DNA of 64,000 nucleotides from Candidatus Nitrosocaldus sp. (GCA_025054855.1 JANWZS010000003.1:60363-124362); one strand, 5' to 3'. Positions 1 to 8,688 are shown, counted from the first letter of the stretch. Notes: generated by a model not told the origin, from the letters alone. Numbers and translations are program-made.

Positions 1-130
1 TGCAGGGCATGATGGGGAGATATGGGTTACTCAGGCACTACCATTCATAATCTACATCACTATAGGGTTCGTAATCATGCTGTGCGCTGGGGACCTCTTA
101 GCCTATCTCTTCCACTCACTCCCCGTATAA
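1..130 (+). CDS. Type IV prepilin peptidase, C-terminal fragment (partial)
   Basis: The frame is open from the window edge to a TAA at 128-130 and gives 42 residues. It starts with a soluble stretch (EIWVTQALPF) that runs into a hydrophobic helix (IIYITIGFVIML) followed by AGDLLAYL. This resembles the C-terminus of archaeal A24 prepilin/preflagellin peptidases (FlaK/PibD type), membrane aspartyl proteases that cut class III signal peptides of pilins and archaellins. The catalytic aspartates would lie upstream of the window, so the assignment rests only on the tail pattern. An A-rich then T-rich stretch (about 131-155) after the stop may end the transcript. Confidence 0.5.
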   Translation, partial: AGHDGEIWVTQALPFIIYITIGFVIMLCAGDLLAYLFHSLPV

Positions 131-234
131 CAAATAAAAAAAGTTTTTGTGGCTTTATTGCTTCTCTGCAGTCCAAGGCTAGATCCTGCAGTGCTCAGCG
201 ATCTTTTTGGGTTTAGATGTACAGTATACCGGTA

Positions 235-247
235 ACTATATAAATAT
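235..247 (+). promoter_or_regulatory. Strong TATA-like element upstream of the ABC permease
   Basis: A consensus-like archaeal TATA box (ACTATATAAATAT) sits about 155 bases before the permease start. A weaker one (ATTATATACTT, about 341-351) lies about 50 bases before it. Either could start the permease transcript. The first would give an untranslated leader of roughly 130 bases. The first element is near-symmetric, so it could also fire on the other strand. Confidence 0.35.
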
Positions 248-398
248 TTTGGTCAATTCTGGTTGATAGCTAGAGGAATTTTCCTTAATCAGGATAATCG
301 CTAATTTTATGCTGTTTATACAGCAAAAAGACAGAGTTCCTATTATATACTTAACTCCATCACCACGATGATTAATATATGACTCTACAGGAGCATTC

Positions 399-1160
399 AT
401 GTTGAGTACACGCATCAGGTCAGTAGCGCTCAAGCTATCATTCTACTCATCCCTCTTGCTAGTATGGTATGCAGTCGCTGAGGCCAGGATTCTGCCAGAT
501 TACGTGCTCCCCTCGCCCATACAGGTTGCTCAGGAGTATGCATCGTCTGGCGCAAGGCTCCTCACATCCCTGGCAATAAGCATGCAGAGGCTCTTCATAG
601 GCTTCATCATCTCATTACTTGCTGGTTTTGCATTCGGCTATGCGATGGCCAGGAATAAGACACTGTACGATACCGTAGGCTCTCTCATCATAGCACTAGC
701 CTCTCTACCAAGCATAGTATGGGTACCGATAGGGATGATATGGTTCGGTTACAGTGAGGCCATGGTGATATTCGTCATAGTTGCCAGCACTGTATTCGCA
801 TTCATGCTCTCAACCTACACCAGCATAAAGAACGTACCTCCAATATACATCAAGGCGGCAAGGAACATGGGTGCGAAGGGCTTCCATATGCTAGCCTATG
901 TGATGGTGCCAGCAGCCACCCCAAGCATACTCATAGGGATCAGGAACGCATGGTCGTTCTCGTGGCGAGGGCTCATGAACGCTGAGGTGGTCAGCGGGTA
1001 CCTAGGCCTAGGATTCATGCTTGAGAGCGCTAGAGAGGTATTCAACATGGCACATGTTATCGCTGTAGTACTGATAATAATGGCCATCGGACTGCTGGTG
1101 GATGTTATACTCTTCTCAAGGGTTGAGAGGTACGTTGAGCAGAGATGGGGTCTGCGCTAG
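399..1160 (+). CDS. ABC transporter permease, NitT/TauT (SsuC/TauC) family
   Basis: A 253-residue inner-membrane permease of the type that imports nitrate, sulfonates, taurine or related small anions. Hydrophobic helices run through about residues 12-27, 65-83, 93-117, 121-140 and 220-241. The cytoplasmic EAA-type loop that contacts the ATPase is visible at about 151-171 (YIKAARNMGAKG...VP.A.PSI). The length is normal for the family. No substrate-binding protein or ATPase gene lies next to it here; the preceding gene is an unrelated peptidase. The permease is therefore an orphan unless partners lie elsewhere. Substrate cannot be read from the sequence. Confidence 0.85.
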   Translation: MLSTRIRSVALKLSFYSSLLLVWYAVAEARILPDYVLPSPIQVAQEYASSGARLLTSLAISMQRLFIGFIISLLAGFAFGYAMARNKTLYDTVGSLIIALASLPSIVWVPIGMIWFGYSEAMVIFVIVASTVFAFMLSTYTSIKNVPPIYIKAARNMGAKGFHMLAYVMVPAATPSILIGIRNAWSFSWRGLMNAEVVSGYLGLGFMLESAREVFNMAHVIAVVLIIMAIGLLVDVILFSRVERYVEQRWGLR

Positions 1161-1428
1161 ATGGCTTATGGCTATGATCATGGCATGCACATGGAGGTGT
1201 GATAGAACTAAATACACCGCAATGTAATATAATATCGATCCCTATGATGTCGAGGAAGAGCCGTCTGAGCAGTGATGATACCAGTTCAATCTGAGGGATC
1301 TGAACCACACCATAGAAGGGAGAAGGAGAAAAAAATAAACGGTATGAGTATACTCCACCATCCCAGTATAGAATACTTTGTGTGTATGGCAACCAACATA
1401 CAAATAAATGCCAATATGCTGTAATCAT

Positions 1429-1944
1429 ATGAGCATAGCAGAGTACCTACACTACATCGACCTGCTCGGGTCTGATGTACTCATGCTGGTGGCAGGTGCA
1501 ATCACCGCAGCAGCGATAGCACTAGCGGTGAGGAGGAGTAGAGAGAGGAAGGCTAGGGAGAGGCTCAAGAGACTTACGCTTGAGAGGCTGAGGAGCATGG
1601 GCCCAGGGGAGTTTGAGCATGCGATAGCAGATGTGCTGAGGGCCATGAACTACAGGGATGTGAGGGTAGTCGGAGGCTCAGGTGACCTTGCCGTGGACAT
1701 CACTGCAAGGCTCGGCAGGGATAGGGTTGTGATCCAGTGCAAGAGGTATACTGGGAGGAAGGTCACGAGCCCTGAGATGCAGATGTTCATAGGGATGATG
1801 GTCACAGAGTACAAGGCAGCAAAGGGTATATACGTTACAACCTCATCATTCACACGGGATGCGATGGAGCTTGCTAGGAAGCATGGCATAGAGTTATGGG
1901 ATGGTGATACCTTGGCAGGGATGATATCCAGGCTAGACCAGTGA
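1429..1944 (+). CDS. Membrane-anchored Mrr-type restriction endonuclease-like protein
   Basis: The 171-residue protein has one N-terminal membrane helix (about 17-35), a charged linker, then a PD-(D/E)XK nuclease domain of the Mrr/type IV family. The active-site pattern is clear: GGSGDLAVDI with the metal-binding Asp near 90, then VVIQCKRY with the QxK catalytic pair near 103-105. In this family the domain cleaves modified or damaged DNA. The membrane anchor suggests it acts near the cytoplasmic face of the membrane, possibly on incoming DNA, which is inference. I chose the ATG at 1429 because an A/T-rich TATA-like stretch lies about 25 bases before it. An ATG at 1408 would add seven residues. 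The stop lies 23 bases before the next gene. Confidence 0.75.
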   Translation: MSIAEYLHYIDLLGSDVLMLVAGAITAAAIALAVRRSRERKARERLKRLTLERLRSMGPGEFEHAIADVLRAMNYRDVRVVGGSGDLAVDITARLGRDRVVIQCKRYTGRKVTSPEMQMFIGMMVTEYKAAKGIYVTTSSFTRDAMELARKHGIELWDGDTLAGMISRLDQ

Positions 1945-1967
1945 AAGGGAGGGAGGAAGGGAGGGGC

Positions 1968-2651
1968 ATGAGGGTAGGCGTGCTGTACTCGGGGGGCAAG
2001 GACAGTAACATGGCTATGTACAAGGCTCACCTGCAGGGCTATGAGATCGCATGCCTTGTGACTATAGTACCAGCAGGTCACGAGAGCATGCTCTTCCACT
2101 ACCCAAACGCAGCGCATACAGCCGAGCAGGCTGAGTGCTTAGGGCTACCGTTGGTATCCAGGCATGTTGATGCTTATGATGTGGAGCGCTACGTGCTTGA
2201 GGACCTGCTCATCCATGCAATGGAGAGGTTCGCTATAGACGGTGTGGTTACTGGGGCTATAGCGAGCAGGTACCAGTATGAGATGTTCAACGATATGGCG
2301 GAGAGGCTTGGGTTGAGGCATATAGCGCCATGCTACGGGGAGGATCAGTACATGCACATGTGCGAGCTGCTAGAGCACAACTTCTCCATCATGATAACAT
2401 CGGTCTCTGCAGATGGCCTGGATGCCAGCATGCTGGGTCGCATCATAGACTGGGCCATGCTCTCAAGGCTTAAGGACCTGAGCATCAGGCATGGATTCAA
2501 CGTGTCATTCGAGGGTGGTGAGGCAGAGACATTCGTGCTCGATATGCCGATGTTCAGGAAGAGGCTGAGCGTTGATGGCTACACTGTGCACTGGGATGGA
2601 GTTAGAGGGTATATAGAGTTCATAGGGCTCAGCCCTCTGGATAAGAACTAG
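1968..2651 (+). CDS. dph6: Diphthine--ammonia ligase (diphthamide synthesis)
   Basis: The 227-residue protein opens with the ATP-pyrophosphatase PP-loop (SGGKDS, residues 8-13). It continues with typical Dph6/TIGR00290 features: HTAEQAECLGLP, a GAIASRYQ motif, and FEGGEAETFVLD near the C-terminus. The enzyme performs the last step of diphthamide formation, amidating diphthine on the conserved histidine of elongation factor 2. EF-2 itself is encoded later in this window. The start at 1968 follows a purine-rich Shine-Dalgarno-like run (GGGAGGAAGGGAGGGG). An upstream in-frame start at 1941 would overlap the preceding gene by 4 bases and add nine poorly conserved residues. Confidence 0.9.
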   Translation: MRVGVLYSGGKDSNMAMYKAHLQGYEIACLVTIVPAGHESMLFHYPNAAHTAEQAECLGLPLVSRHVDAYDVERYVLEDLLIHAMERFAIDGVVTGAIASRYQYEMFNDMAERLGLRHIAPCYGEDQYMHMCELLEHNFSIMITSVSADGLDASMLGRIIDWAMLSRLKDLSIRHGFNVSFEGGEAETFVLDMPMFRKRLSVDGYTVHWDGVRGYIEFIGLSPLDKN

Positions 2652-2656
2652 ATAAG

Positions 2657-2665
2657 GTTAAAAGT
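2657..2665 (+). promoter_or_regulatory. TATA box of srp54
   Basis: GGTTAAAAG is centred 29 bases before the ATG at 2690. It supports a leaderless transcript beginning at the family-typical start MVLDNL rather than at the ATG at 2672. Confidence 0.5.
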
Positions 2666-2689
2666 GCAGGTATGCTAGTAACATCAGGC

Positions 2690-4030
2690 ATGGTACTCGA
2701 TAACCTCAAACAGGGGTTGAGGGCAACCCTCAAGAAGCTCGTAGGGGCATCAAGCGTGGATGAGGGCATAATAAAGGAACTTGCGAGGGATGTGCAGAGG
2801 TCGTTGCTGCAGGCAGATGTTAACGTCAGGCTAGTGCTGGAGTTGACCAACAGGCTCCAGGAGAGGGCTCTTAAGGAGCAACCCCCTCCAGGGCTCTCGA
2901 GGAAGGACCATGTGGTGAAGATACTCTACGAGGAGCTCTCGAGGCTGCTTGGAGGGGATGAGGTAGGCTTACCGCTGAGGAAGGACAAAACCAACATCAT
3001 ACTGATGGTTGGTATAGAGGGCTCTGGCAAGACCAGTGCCACAGCGAAGCTCGCAAAGTGGCTCCTCAAGCATGGCTATAGCGTTGGTGTTATAGGCACA
3101 GATACATACAGGCCTGCTGCGCTCGAGCAGTTGAGGACCCTGTGCAAGAGGATAAATGTTGAGGTATACGGTGATGAGAGGAGCAGGGATCCTATACAGA
3201 TAGCGAGTAGAGGGATAGAGTACTTCACTGGAGGCAGGAGGAAGGATGTTCTGATAATAGACACTGCTGGCAGGCACAAGGAGGAGAAGGGTCTGCTGGA
3301 GGAGATGAGGAGCATGCATGATGCTGTGAGGCCAGATCTCGTGCTCCTCGTGATAGATGGTACGATAGGGCAGCAGGCGTATGCTCAGGCTGATGCGTTC
3401 CACAAGAACGTACCCGTTGGGGGGATAATAGTTACCAAGCTCGATGGCTCAGCCAAGGGTGGTGGCGCACTCTCTGCCACTGCAGCAACTGGCGCAAGGA
3501 TAATGTTCATCTCTACAGGGGAGAGGGTGGATGATCTGGAGCAGTTCTCCCCGACCAGGTTCGTTGGGAGGCTCCTCGGCATGGGCGATATAAAGGCGCT
3601 GCTGGAGATGGCCAAGCAGCTGGAGCAGGAGGCGGATGAGGTCAAGATAAGGAGGATAATGAGCGGGAAGATGACCATAGAGGACTTTTACTACCAGATA
3701 GAGCAGGTAGGGAAGATGGGTTCTCTGAGGGCACTCTTCGAGCATATCCCTGGGGTAGCAGGCATGGTCAAGGATGAGGATGTTGATGTCATGGAGGAGA
3801 AGATGAACAGGTGGAGGTACATGATCCAGTCGATGACCAAGGAGGAGAGGGCAAACCCAGATACGATAAACGCATCGAGGATAAGGAGGATAGCCAGAGG
3901 ATCTGGTACAAGCGAGAGGGATGTGAAGGAGATGCTCACCCAGTACAGGAGGTCGAAGGATATGATGAAGGCCATGAAGGGGAGGCAGATGATGGGCTTC
4001 CTCAAGAGGCTCGGCTTCGGGAAGGAGTGA
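2690..4030 (+). CDS. srp54: Signal recognition particle protein SRP54
   Basis: The 446-residue GTPase binds SRP RNA and signal peptides and delivers ribosomes to the membrane receptor. The N-domain helical bundle starts at MVLDNLKQGLR. The G-domain carries the P-loop GIEGSGKT (about 109-116), TDTYRP, DTAGRHKEE and TKLDGSAKGG. The C-terminal M-domain begins near residue 300 (MGDIKALLE) and contains the RNA-binding region around residues 375-415, ending in a Met/Lys-rich tail. Length and motif order are normal. A TATA-like box 29 bases upstream fixes the start. Neighbours are Dph6 upstream and Pus10 downstream, all on the same strand. Confidence 0.97.
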   Translation: MVLDNLKQGLRATLKKLVGASSVDEGIIKELARDVQRSLLQADVNVRLVLELTNRLQERALKEQPPPGLSRKDHVVKILYEELSRLLGGDEVGLPLRKDKTNIILMVGIEGSGKTSATAKLAKWLLKHGYSVGVIGTDTYRPAALEQLRTLCKRINVEVYGDERSRDPIQIASRGIEYFTGGRRKDVLIIDTAGRHKEEKGLLEEMRSMHDAVRPDLVLLVIDGTIGQQAYAQADAFHKNVPVGGIIVTKLDGSAKGGGALSATAATGARIMFISTGERVDDLEQFSPTRFVGRLLGMGDIKALLEMAKQLEQEADEVKIRRIMSGKMTIEDFYYQIEQVGKMGSLRALFEHIPGVAGMVKDEDVDVMEEKMNRWRYMIQSMTKEERANPDTINASRIRRIARGSGTSERDVKEMLTQYRRSKDMMKAMKGRQMMGFLKRLGFGKE

Positions 4031-4125
4031 GGTCGTAGAGTGGTCTGTACCAGCATGTAGCACTGTTCGTTATGCATGCTCAGCAACCATGATTGGTTAT
4101 TATATATGCGTAGGGCAGAGAAGAT

Positions 4126-5118
4126 ATGTTGAGGCTGTGCCACCACTGTGCAATGAGGCAGGGGCTTGATGCTAGTAATGGTATGTACCTGGCCGATGGT
4201 GACTCATGCTACATATGCGATGGCCTAATGCGCAGGCTGGATGATATCTTTGCCCTGGTTGAGGATGCGATCAAGGACTACGAGTTCAGATCGTTCCTCA
4301 TAGGCGCCACACTGCCTACCCGCATGATTGAGAGGGAGGATGAGGTCAGGGCAAGGCTGAAGGTCAGGGGGCTCGAGAGCATAAAGAGCAACATAACCAG
4401 GGAACTGGGCATGAGGCTATCTGCACGGGGCCTCAGGGTAGACTATGAGAGGCCTGATATCGATGTACATGTTGATCTCATACGCATGGCAGTCAATGTT
4501 AGGGCAAGGCCGATATACCTACTTGCAACGTACAGGAAGAGCAGGAGGGGGCTCAGGCAGAAGGGTGATGAGAATAGTATAGAGAGTATGGTGAGGGGAT
4601 GGCTGCTCAGGGGGTTCAGGGCAAGTGACGCAAGGTTCCTCTGGGTAGGCGGTGAGGATAGGGAGAGCCTGGTACTGAACGATGGTAGGCCGTTCTTCAT
4701 CAAGGTCGTAGATGCGAAGAGGAGGTACAGGTATCCAGATAGGTTCTGTGGCGATGGTGTAGAGGTGACCATAGTGAGGGAGGTGGATGGCTTCCCGAGG
4801 CAGATCAGGTTCGTGAGCAGGATAAGGCTCCACATAGCAGGCAGTGATCCCAGCATGATAGGTAGGGTGAGTGCGGTAAGGGATGTGACGGTCAGGTTCG
4901 GTGAGCATGGTAGAGAGGTGGCTAAGAGGATGCAAATAATAGATGCCATCTACGACTCCAGCACGGGGGTTCTTCTGCTCGATCTGCTCGTGGATGGCGG
5001 GTTCATGGTGAAGAGGTTCGCTGAGGGTGTAGATGTTGAGCCTAGTATGCATGACCTGCTAGGAGGCGGTGCTACGCTAATGTACTTCGATGTACTTGAG
5101 GTCAGGATGGTGAACTGA
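4126..5118 (+). CDS. pus10: tRNA pseudouridine(54/55) synthase Pus10
   Basis: A 330-residue archaeal Pus10, which makes pseudouridine at position 54 and/or 55 of the tRNA T-loop. The N-terminal zinc site has two Cys pairs (C5/C8 and C28/C31). A THUMP-like region follows. The catalytic region near residues 175-190 reads GGEDRESLVLNDGRPFF, which matches the family motif GREDxD...L..GRPF. The catalytic Asp (about 178) is retained. Two motif positions differ from the usual form: the arginine before ED is glycine, and the second Asp is absent. It begins 95 bases after srp54, so the two may be cotranscribed or separately promoted. Confidence 0.88.
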   Translation: MLRLCHHCAMRQGLDASNGMYLADGDSCYICDGLMRRLDDIFALVEDAIKDYEFRSFLIGATLPTRMIEREDEVRARLKVRGLESIKSNITRELGMRLSARGLRVDYERPDIDVHVDLIRMAVNVRARPIYLLATYRKSRRGLRQKGDENSIESMVRGWLLRGFRASDARFLWVGGEDRESLVLNDGRPFFIKVVDAKRRYRYPDRFCGDGVEVTIVREVDGFPRQIRFVSRIRLHIAGSDPSMIGRVSAVRDVTVRFGEHGREVAKRMQIIDAIYDSSTGVLLLDLLVDGGFMVKRFAEGVDVEPSMHDLLGGGATLMYFDVLEVRMVN

Positions 5119-5160
5119 TCATAATCACCATATATGCTCCCTCCTGTGAGACCATCTTGA

Positions 5161-5535
5161 TCAGGTCACATCGAGTACCCTCTCATCGTACTCTACCTCC
5201 TTATGCTCCTGTATTATGCTTGCCCTCACCCTAACCCTCTCAGCACTGCCCTCTATCACCGCCTTGAGTACGAGCAGACCCCCGCCCCTATCTATCTCAT
5301 CCTTGCCCACGAAGAGCCTGTACAGGCTCACCTGCCTACCGTTCACCTCAGTGAACCTCACCACGCCTTTAGCATCGTAGACATGTGTATTGACCTGGAC
5401 GCCATCGTACCTAGTGGAACGGTTCACCCTTATCCTCGCAGTGATCATGCTACCATCTGCAACATCAGCACCCTCTATCCTCACCCCATCCATAACCATA
5501 CTCCTCCAACGCATGTAATAAACTGTTAAAGTCAT
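5161..5535 (-). CDS. Hypothetical protein, beta-rich, second gene of a pair
   Basis: A 124-residue soluble protein that I do not recognise. It is rich in alternating hydrophobic/charged residues that suggest beta strands (MITARIRVN, VQVNTHVYD, VRVRASIIQ). The start ATG overlaps the stop codon of the preceding gene in the ATGA arrangement, which suggests translational coupling. A start further inside (MRWRSMVMDG) is also possible. No catalytic or metal-binding motif is visible. Confidence 0.6.
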   Translation of the reverse strand: MTLTVYYMRWRSMVMDGVRIEGADVADGSMITARIRVNRSTRYDGVQVNTHVYDAKGVVRFTEVNGRQVSLYRLFVGKDEIDRGGGLLVLKAVIEGSAERVRVRASIIQEHKEVEYDERVLDVT

Positions 5536-5840
5536 TCGTTCATGACGTAATAGTCGTAGCGCTTCTCAACATCCCTGTTCCTTCCGTCAAGAACACGCTC
5601 AACCTCATGCCTGAGCCTCTCATCCACAAACCTCTTGAGGTCATCGTATCCATCGAGGCCCTTGAACGCATCCAGCACACGCAGGTACTCAAGCATGAAC
5701 TCTGCAACCTTCCTCCTGTACTCATTCCTGCTTGGCCTCCTCGCCCTACTCAACCTGAAGTAGCAGTTGGCATTTGGTACACCAAAGTTCCTTGCCAGGT
5801 TCTCTATCATGAGTTCTAGTTCAAAGTACCTATCGTTCAA
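5532..5840 (-). CDS. Hypothetical small helical protein
   Basis: A 102-residue highly charged protein, mostly helical by composition, without signal peptide or membrane helix. I do not recognise the family. A TATA-like AATAATAAAA lies roughly 27 bases before the ATG at 5840, consistent with a leaderless mRNA. Its stop overlaps the start of the next gene (ATGA), so the two form a small operon. The arginine-rich patch SRARRPSRNEYRRK near residues 31-44 could contact nucleic acid, but that is speculation. Confidence 0.6.
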   Translation of the reverse strand: MNDRYFELELMIENLARNFGVPNANCYFRLSRARRPSRNEYRRKVAEFMLEYLRVLDAFKGLDGYDDLKRFVDERLRHEVERVLDGRNRDVEKRYDYYVMNE

Positions 5841-5908
5841 CCCAACTCGATAGTGGTATGCTCATTTTATTATTTGCTAACATTGCTGTTTTACCACCAT
5901 AACCAATA

Positions 5909-6187
5909 CTACTTCCTTATCCTCACGTGCCACAGCCCTGAATCTACCTTTATAACTGCATACTCTAGACCCCTCCTCTCGCATACCTTTGGTATTGAGT
6001 CCAGTGCGGATTCTTCACTATCGGTTACAACCTCAAGTACATCTCCCTTGCCTAGACTGCTCAGAGCCTTGACGGCCTCGAACGATGGGTATGGGCATGA
6101 CATACCCCTTGTATCTATCCTCTTCGCTATGCTCACATCTAGCAGTGAAGGTTGCTCGCTGCTCGTCTTGTGCAAGAGTACATGCAT
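5909..6187 (-). CDS. tusA: TusA/SirA-like sulfur carrier protein
   Basis: A 92-residue protein with the TusA signature DTRGMSCPYP. The cysteine near residue 31 is the one that carries the persulfide in this family. It continues with the expected alpha/beta core (GDVLEVVTDSEESALDSIP). TusA proteins relay sulfur for tRNA thiolation, molybdopterin or sulfur metabolism; which of these applies here cannot be read. A clear TATA box (TTTATATA, minus strand, about 6211-6218) lies 27 bases before the ATG, so the mRNA is probably leaderless. The gene is monocistronic. Confidence 0.88.
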   Translation of the reverse strand: MHVLLHKTSSEQPSLLDVSIAKRIDTRGMSCPYPSFEAVKALSSLGKGDVLEVVTDSEESALDSIPKVCERRGLEYAVIKVDSGLWHVRIRK

Positions 6188-6306
6188 GGCTAACCTTCCA
6201 GCAGGATGCTATATAAACGATACTTCGATGTGATTCTACCATGTAAGACCTATTATATAACAGAAGTTACATGAGGGTTATATAGTATGCTAATAATGTA
6301 CTAGCA

Positions 6307-6912
6307 ATGAAGTCTAGACTGTACATAGGTGCAATACTAACCATTGCTGCAGTGCTAGTACTTGGAACTGTGTTTGCGGAGTAGGTGTATGCACGTGGTG
6401 GCGGTGGTGGCGGCGGTGATGGTGGACCTATAAACGCCAAGGTTAGGGCAATACAGAGTGGCAACTCACTCGATATGACGAATCCTGGAGTACTTAGAGG
6501 ATTATGGTGTGTTGGAGGCATAGATGGGGATTCTAACGCAAACGATATACACTGCTACCTCCTACCAGATGGAGTACCAACACCCCAGTACAAGACACAT
6601 CCAGCTGTTATAAAGAGGGATGGCGACTCTAGCAACATAGCCTCATGCCCAACAGGTGCAGGCTTCCAGGCTAGTGATATATGTCTATGGGTACTCTTCC
6701 CAGCATCTGACTTTCCAACAGCAGGCCACTACAGGTTTGTAGCAGAGTTCACAAAGGATGGCAACATAATAGACCTTGCAGGTGTAGACTTTAGGAACCA
6801 CTCATTCATGGTAGTGCCAGAGTTCCTGTTCGGTAGCATAGGTATAGTAGGCTCACTCCTAGGCACACTCTACCTCTACAGGAAGAGGGGCGAGAGGGTA
6901 GGTGAGCAATAG
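6307..6912 (+). pseudogene. Secreted, C-terminally anchored surface protein interrupted by an amber codon
   Basis: The ATG at 6307 lies 27 bases after a TATA box (GGTTATATAG). It opens a classic signal peptide (MKSRLYIGAILTIAAVLVLG, then TVFAE). An in-frame TAG follows at 6382-6384. The same frame then continues for 176 codons: a glycine run, an exported-looking domain with two or three cysteines, and a C-terminal sorting-like tail (VVPEF, hydrophobic helix, YLYRKR) as in PEF-type archaeal surface proteins. Translation could restart at the GTG at 6385, which is preceded by GGAG, but that product would lack the signal peptide. It is either a recent pseudogene, a sequencing error, or recoded. 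Conserved composition downstream argues that the loss is recent. Confidence 0.65.
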
Positions 6913-7022
6913 GTTAGTAGCAACATCCTCCTTCTTTTTATTAGCATCATCATTCTAATCTTACTTGTAATTATCATCTGTAAATCGATTAAACTTATAA
7001 TCCATGCTGAGCAAACATACCC

Positions 7023-7436
7023 ATGCTGCTATTCAATAGGCACCTGGTCAAGCTCATAGTATCTGGCAGGAAGGTTGAGACGAGGAGGGTATGGAAGCGC
7101 TGCATAGTCAAACCAGGCAATGTATACACTGCTAGCACAGATTACAGCAGGAAGGGCATATTCGCTCATCTATATATAAGGTATGTGAAGAGGCAGAGGC
7201 TTGGGGAGATGAGCGATAGGGATGCCATGCTTGAGGGGTTCTCCTCTCTGGAGGAGTTCAGGGATGTATGGATCAGATGCTACGGTAAAGATTCATGGAA
7301 CCCTATGCTTGAGGTCTACGTCATAGGCTTCAGTGTTGTGGATGCTACCGTTGCTGAACGTTGCGGTACAGAATCACCATTACCATTACAGGGGTATGAT
7401 GGTAGAAGTTGCAGTAGTGATCCCCTCTATCATTAG
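7023..7436 (+). CDS. ASCH-domain (PUA-like) protein
   Basis: A 137-residue protein with the N-terminal ASCH signature (LIVSGRKVETRRVW, about 11-24), a beta-barrel related to PUA domains and thought to bind RNA or modified nucleotides. The tail after about residue 115 is low in conserved features. A TATA-like AACTTATAA lies about 20-25 bases before the ATG. It converges with a zinc-finger gene whose stop directly abuts its own. Biological substrate unknown. Confidence 0.75.
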   Translation: MLLFNRHLVKLIVSGRKVETRRVWKRCIVKPGNVYTASTDYSRKGIFAHLYIRYVKRQRLGEMSDRDAMLEGFSSLEEFRDVWIRCYGKDSWNPMLEVYVIGFSVVDATVAERCGTESPLPLQGYDGRSCSSDPLYH

Positions 7437-7628
7437 TTAGTCCTCATTCCTATTACGACTGTTCTTACCATCCCTATCGTTTATGGTAACAATGCACTTG
7501 TGAGCATGGAAGTGCTCCACACAAAAGTCCCTACCGCATTCATAACAGTGCCACTTGCCTATGGTGAAGCATGTACTGCATACAGCGACCGGCTTGTTGT
7601 AATCTAGATAACGTGGTTTACTCCTCAT
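7437..7628 (-). CDS. Small AN1-like zinc-finger protein
   Basis: A 63-residue protein with one compact metal-binding cluster of the order C-x2-C, HC-x2-C, C-x2-H, H-x-H, C (CSTCFTIGKWHCYECGRDFC and HFHAHKC). This resembles AN1-type or related double zinc fingers. The C-terminus is a short charged tail (NDRDGKNSRNRNED). Such small proteins in archaea are probably adaptors or nucleic-acid binders; no specific function is supported. It converges with the ASCH gene with no spacer between the stops. Confidence 0.7.
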   Translation of the reverse strand: MRSKPRYLDYNKPVAVCSTCFTIGKWHCYECGRDFCVEHFHAHKCIVTINDRDGKNSRNRNED

Positions 7629-7767
7629 CCTTTACCTTTGACCTCACATAGGAGGGTAGTCCACACCTATAACCCTCTCACTCCTACTCCAACTACCACT
7701 CTCGCCACTCAACATGCTCTTTTACCAGTAACATATATTTAAGTATTGATCTGTAAACGCTAGTAAC

Positions 7768-8688
7768 ATGCAGAGTGAGAGGAAGATAATATGCGAGGTA
7801 ACTGTCATAGGGCCAGACAGGAAGGGCATAGTTGCCAGCGTTACTAACTACATCTTCGAGAACCAAGGCAACATAGAGAAGATAGACCAGAACGTAGTCA
7901 GGGGGCTATTCGGGATGCAGTTGGAGGCATCGTTCAATGGCATAGACAAGGATGGGTTCACCAGGGGGCTGAAGAGGCTATGCAGGAGCCTAGGCATGGA
8001 TGTTAAGGTTCACTTCGATGAGCCAGATAGGCTGAAGAACATGGCCATACTCGTAAGCAAGGAGCCCCACTGCCTTGAAGCCATACTCAAGGCCAAGGCG
8101 AGTGGTGAGTTGATTGTTAACATACCCCTGATAGTTGGTACGGAGAGCACGCTCAAGCCCCTGGCAAGCAGGTACAACATACCATTCTACCATGTCAACC
8201 ACAAGGATCAGGCAGGTGCAGAGGCCAGGATACTAAGACTCCTTGAGAGGTACAACGTGGACTTCATAGTCCTTGCAAGGTACATGCGTATACTCACACC
8301 AAACTTCGTATGGCGCTACCCGAACAGGATAATAAACATACACCCTTCCCTGCTCCCTGCATTCCCTGGCGCATATGCGTATCTTCAGGCACATGAGAGG
8401 GGTACACAGATAATAGGTTGCACTGCACACTTTGTAACTGAGGAGCTTGATGCTGGGCCTATAATATGGCAGGAGGCATTCAGGATAAGGAACGGGGAGA
8501 GTCTTGAGAGTATAAAGAGGAGAGGTCAGAGCCTCGAGGCAAAGGCACTGCTCAAGGCCATAAAACTGTACATAGAGGGGAGGCTGGAGGTCTACTGGGG
8601 CAAGGTCCATATCAAGGGTAACAGGAGTAGAATCAAGGATGTTGGCAGTAACAAGGCTAGGCAAGGGCAGCAACATGCTGGTGAGTGA
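7768..8688 (+). CDS. purU: Formyltetrahydrofolate deformylase
   Basis: The 306-residue enzyme hydrolyses 10-formyl-THF to formate and THF. An N-terminal ACT domain (about 7-85, VIGPDRKGIVASVTNYIFE) precedes the formyltransferase-fold catalytic domain, with the Asn/His/Asp triad visible in INIHPSLLPAFPGA and TAHFVTEELDAGPII. The last 25 or so residues are a basic low-complexity extension. A good TATA box (ACATATATTTAAG, about 7730-7743) lies about 30 bases before the ATG. Formate released here could feed PurP, the archaeal formate-using enzyme encoded later in this window. A microsatellite-like tail (GAGT/AAGT repeats) follows the stop. Confidence 0.92.
   Translation: MQSERKIICEVTVIGPDRKGIVASVTNYIFENQGNIEKIDQNVVRGLFGMQLEASFNGIDKDGFTRGLKRLCRSLGMDVKVHFDEPDRLKNMAILVSKEPHCLEAILKAKASGELIVNIPLIVGTESTLKPLASRYNIPFYHVNHKDQAGAEARILRLLERYNVDFIVLARYMRILTPNFVWRYPNRIINIHPSLLPAFPGAYAYLQAHERGTQIIGCTAHFVTEELDAGPIIWQEAFRIRNGESLESIKRRGQSLEAKALLKAIKLYIEGRLEVYWGKVHIKGNRSRIKDVGSNKARQGQQHAGE

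Noticed and set aside
22..216. Small plus-strand gene at the left edge
   Set aside because: It overlaps the better-supported prepilin-peptidase C-terminus in another frame and shows no family features.
3449..4063. Long antisense frame opposite srp54
   Set aside because: It is a shadow of srp54 caused by codon bias; the composition (His/Leu/Pro-rich) matches no protein family.
6307..6912. Intron or pyrrolysine as explanation of the TAG codon
   Set aside because: No paired helices flank the TAG, and no pyrrolysine gene or evidence of recoding is visible in the window.
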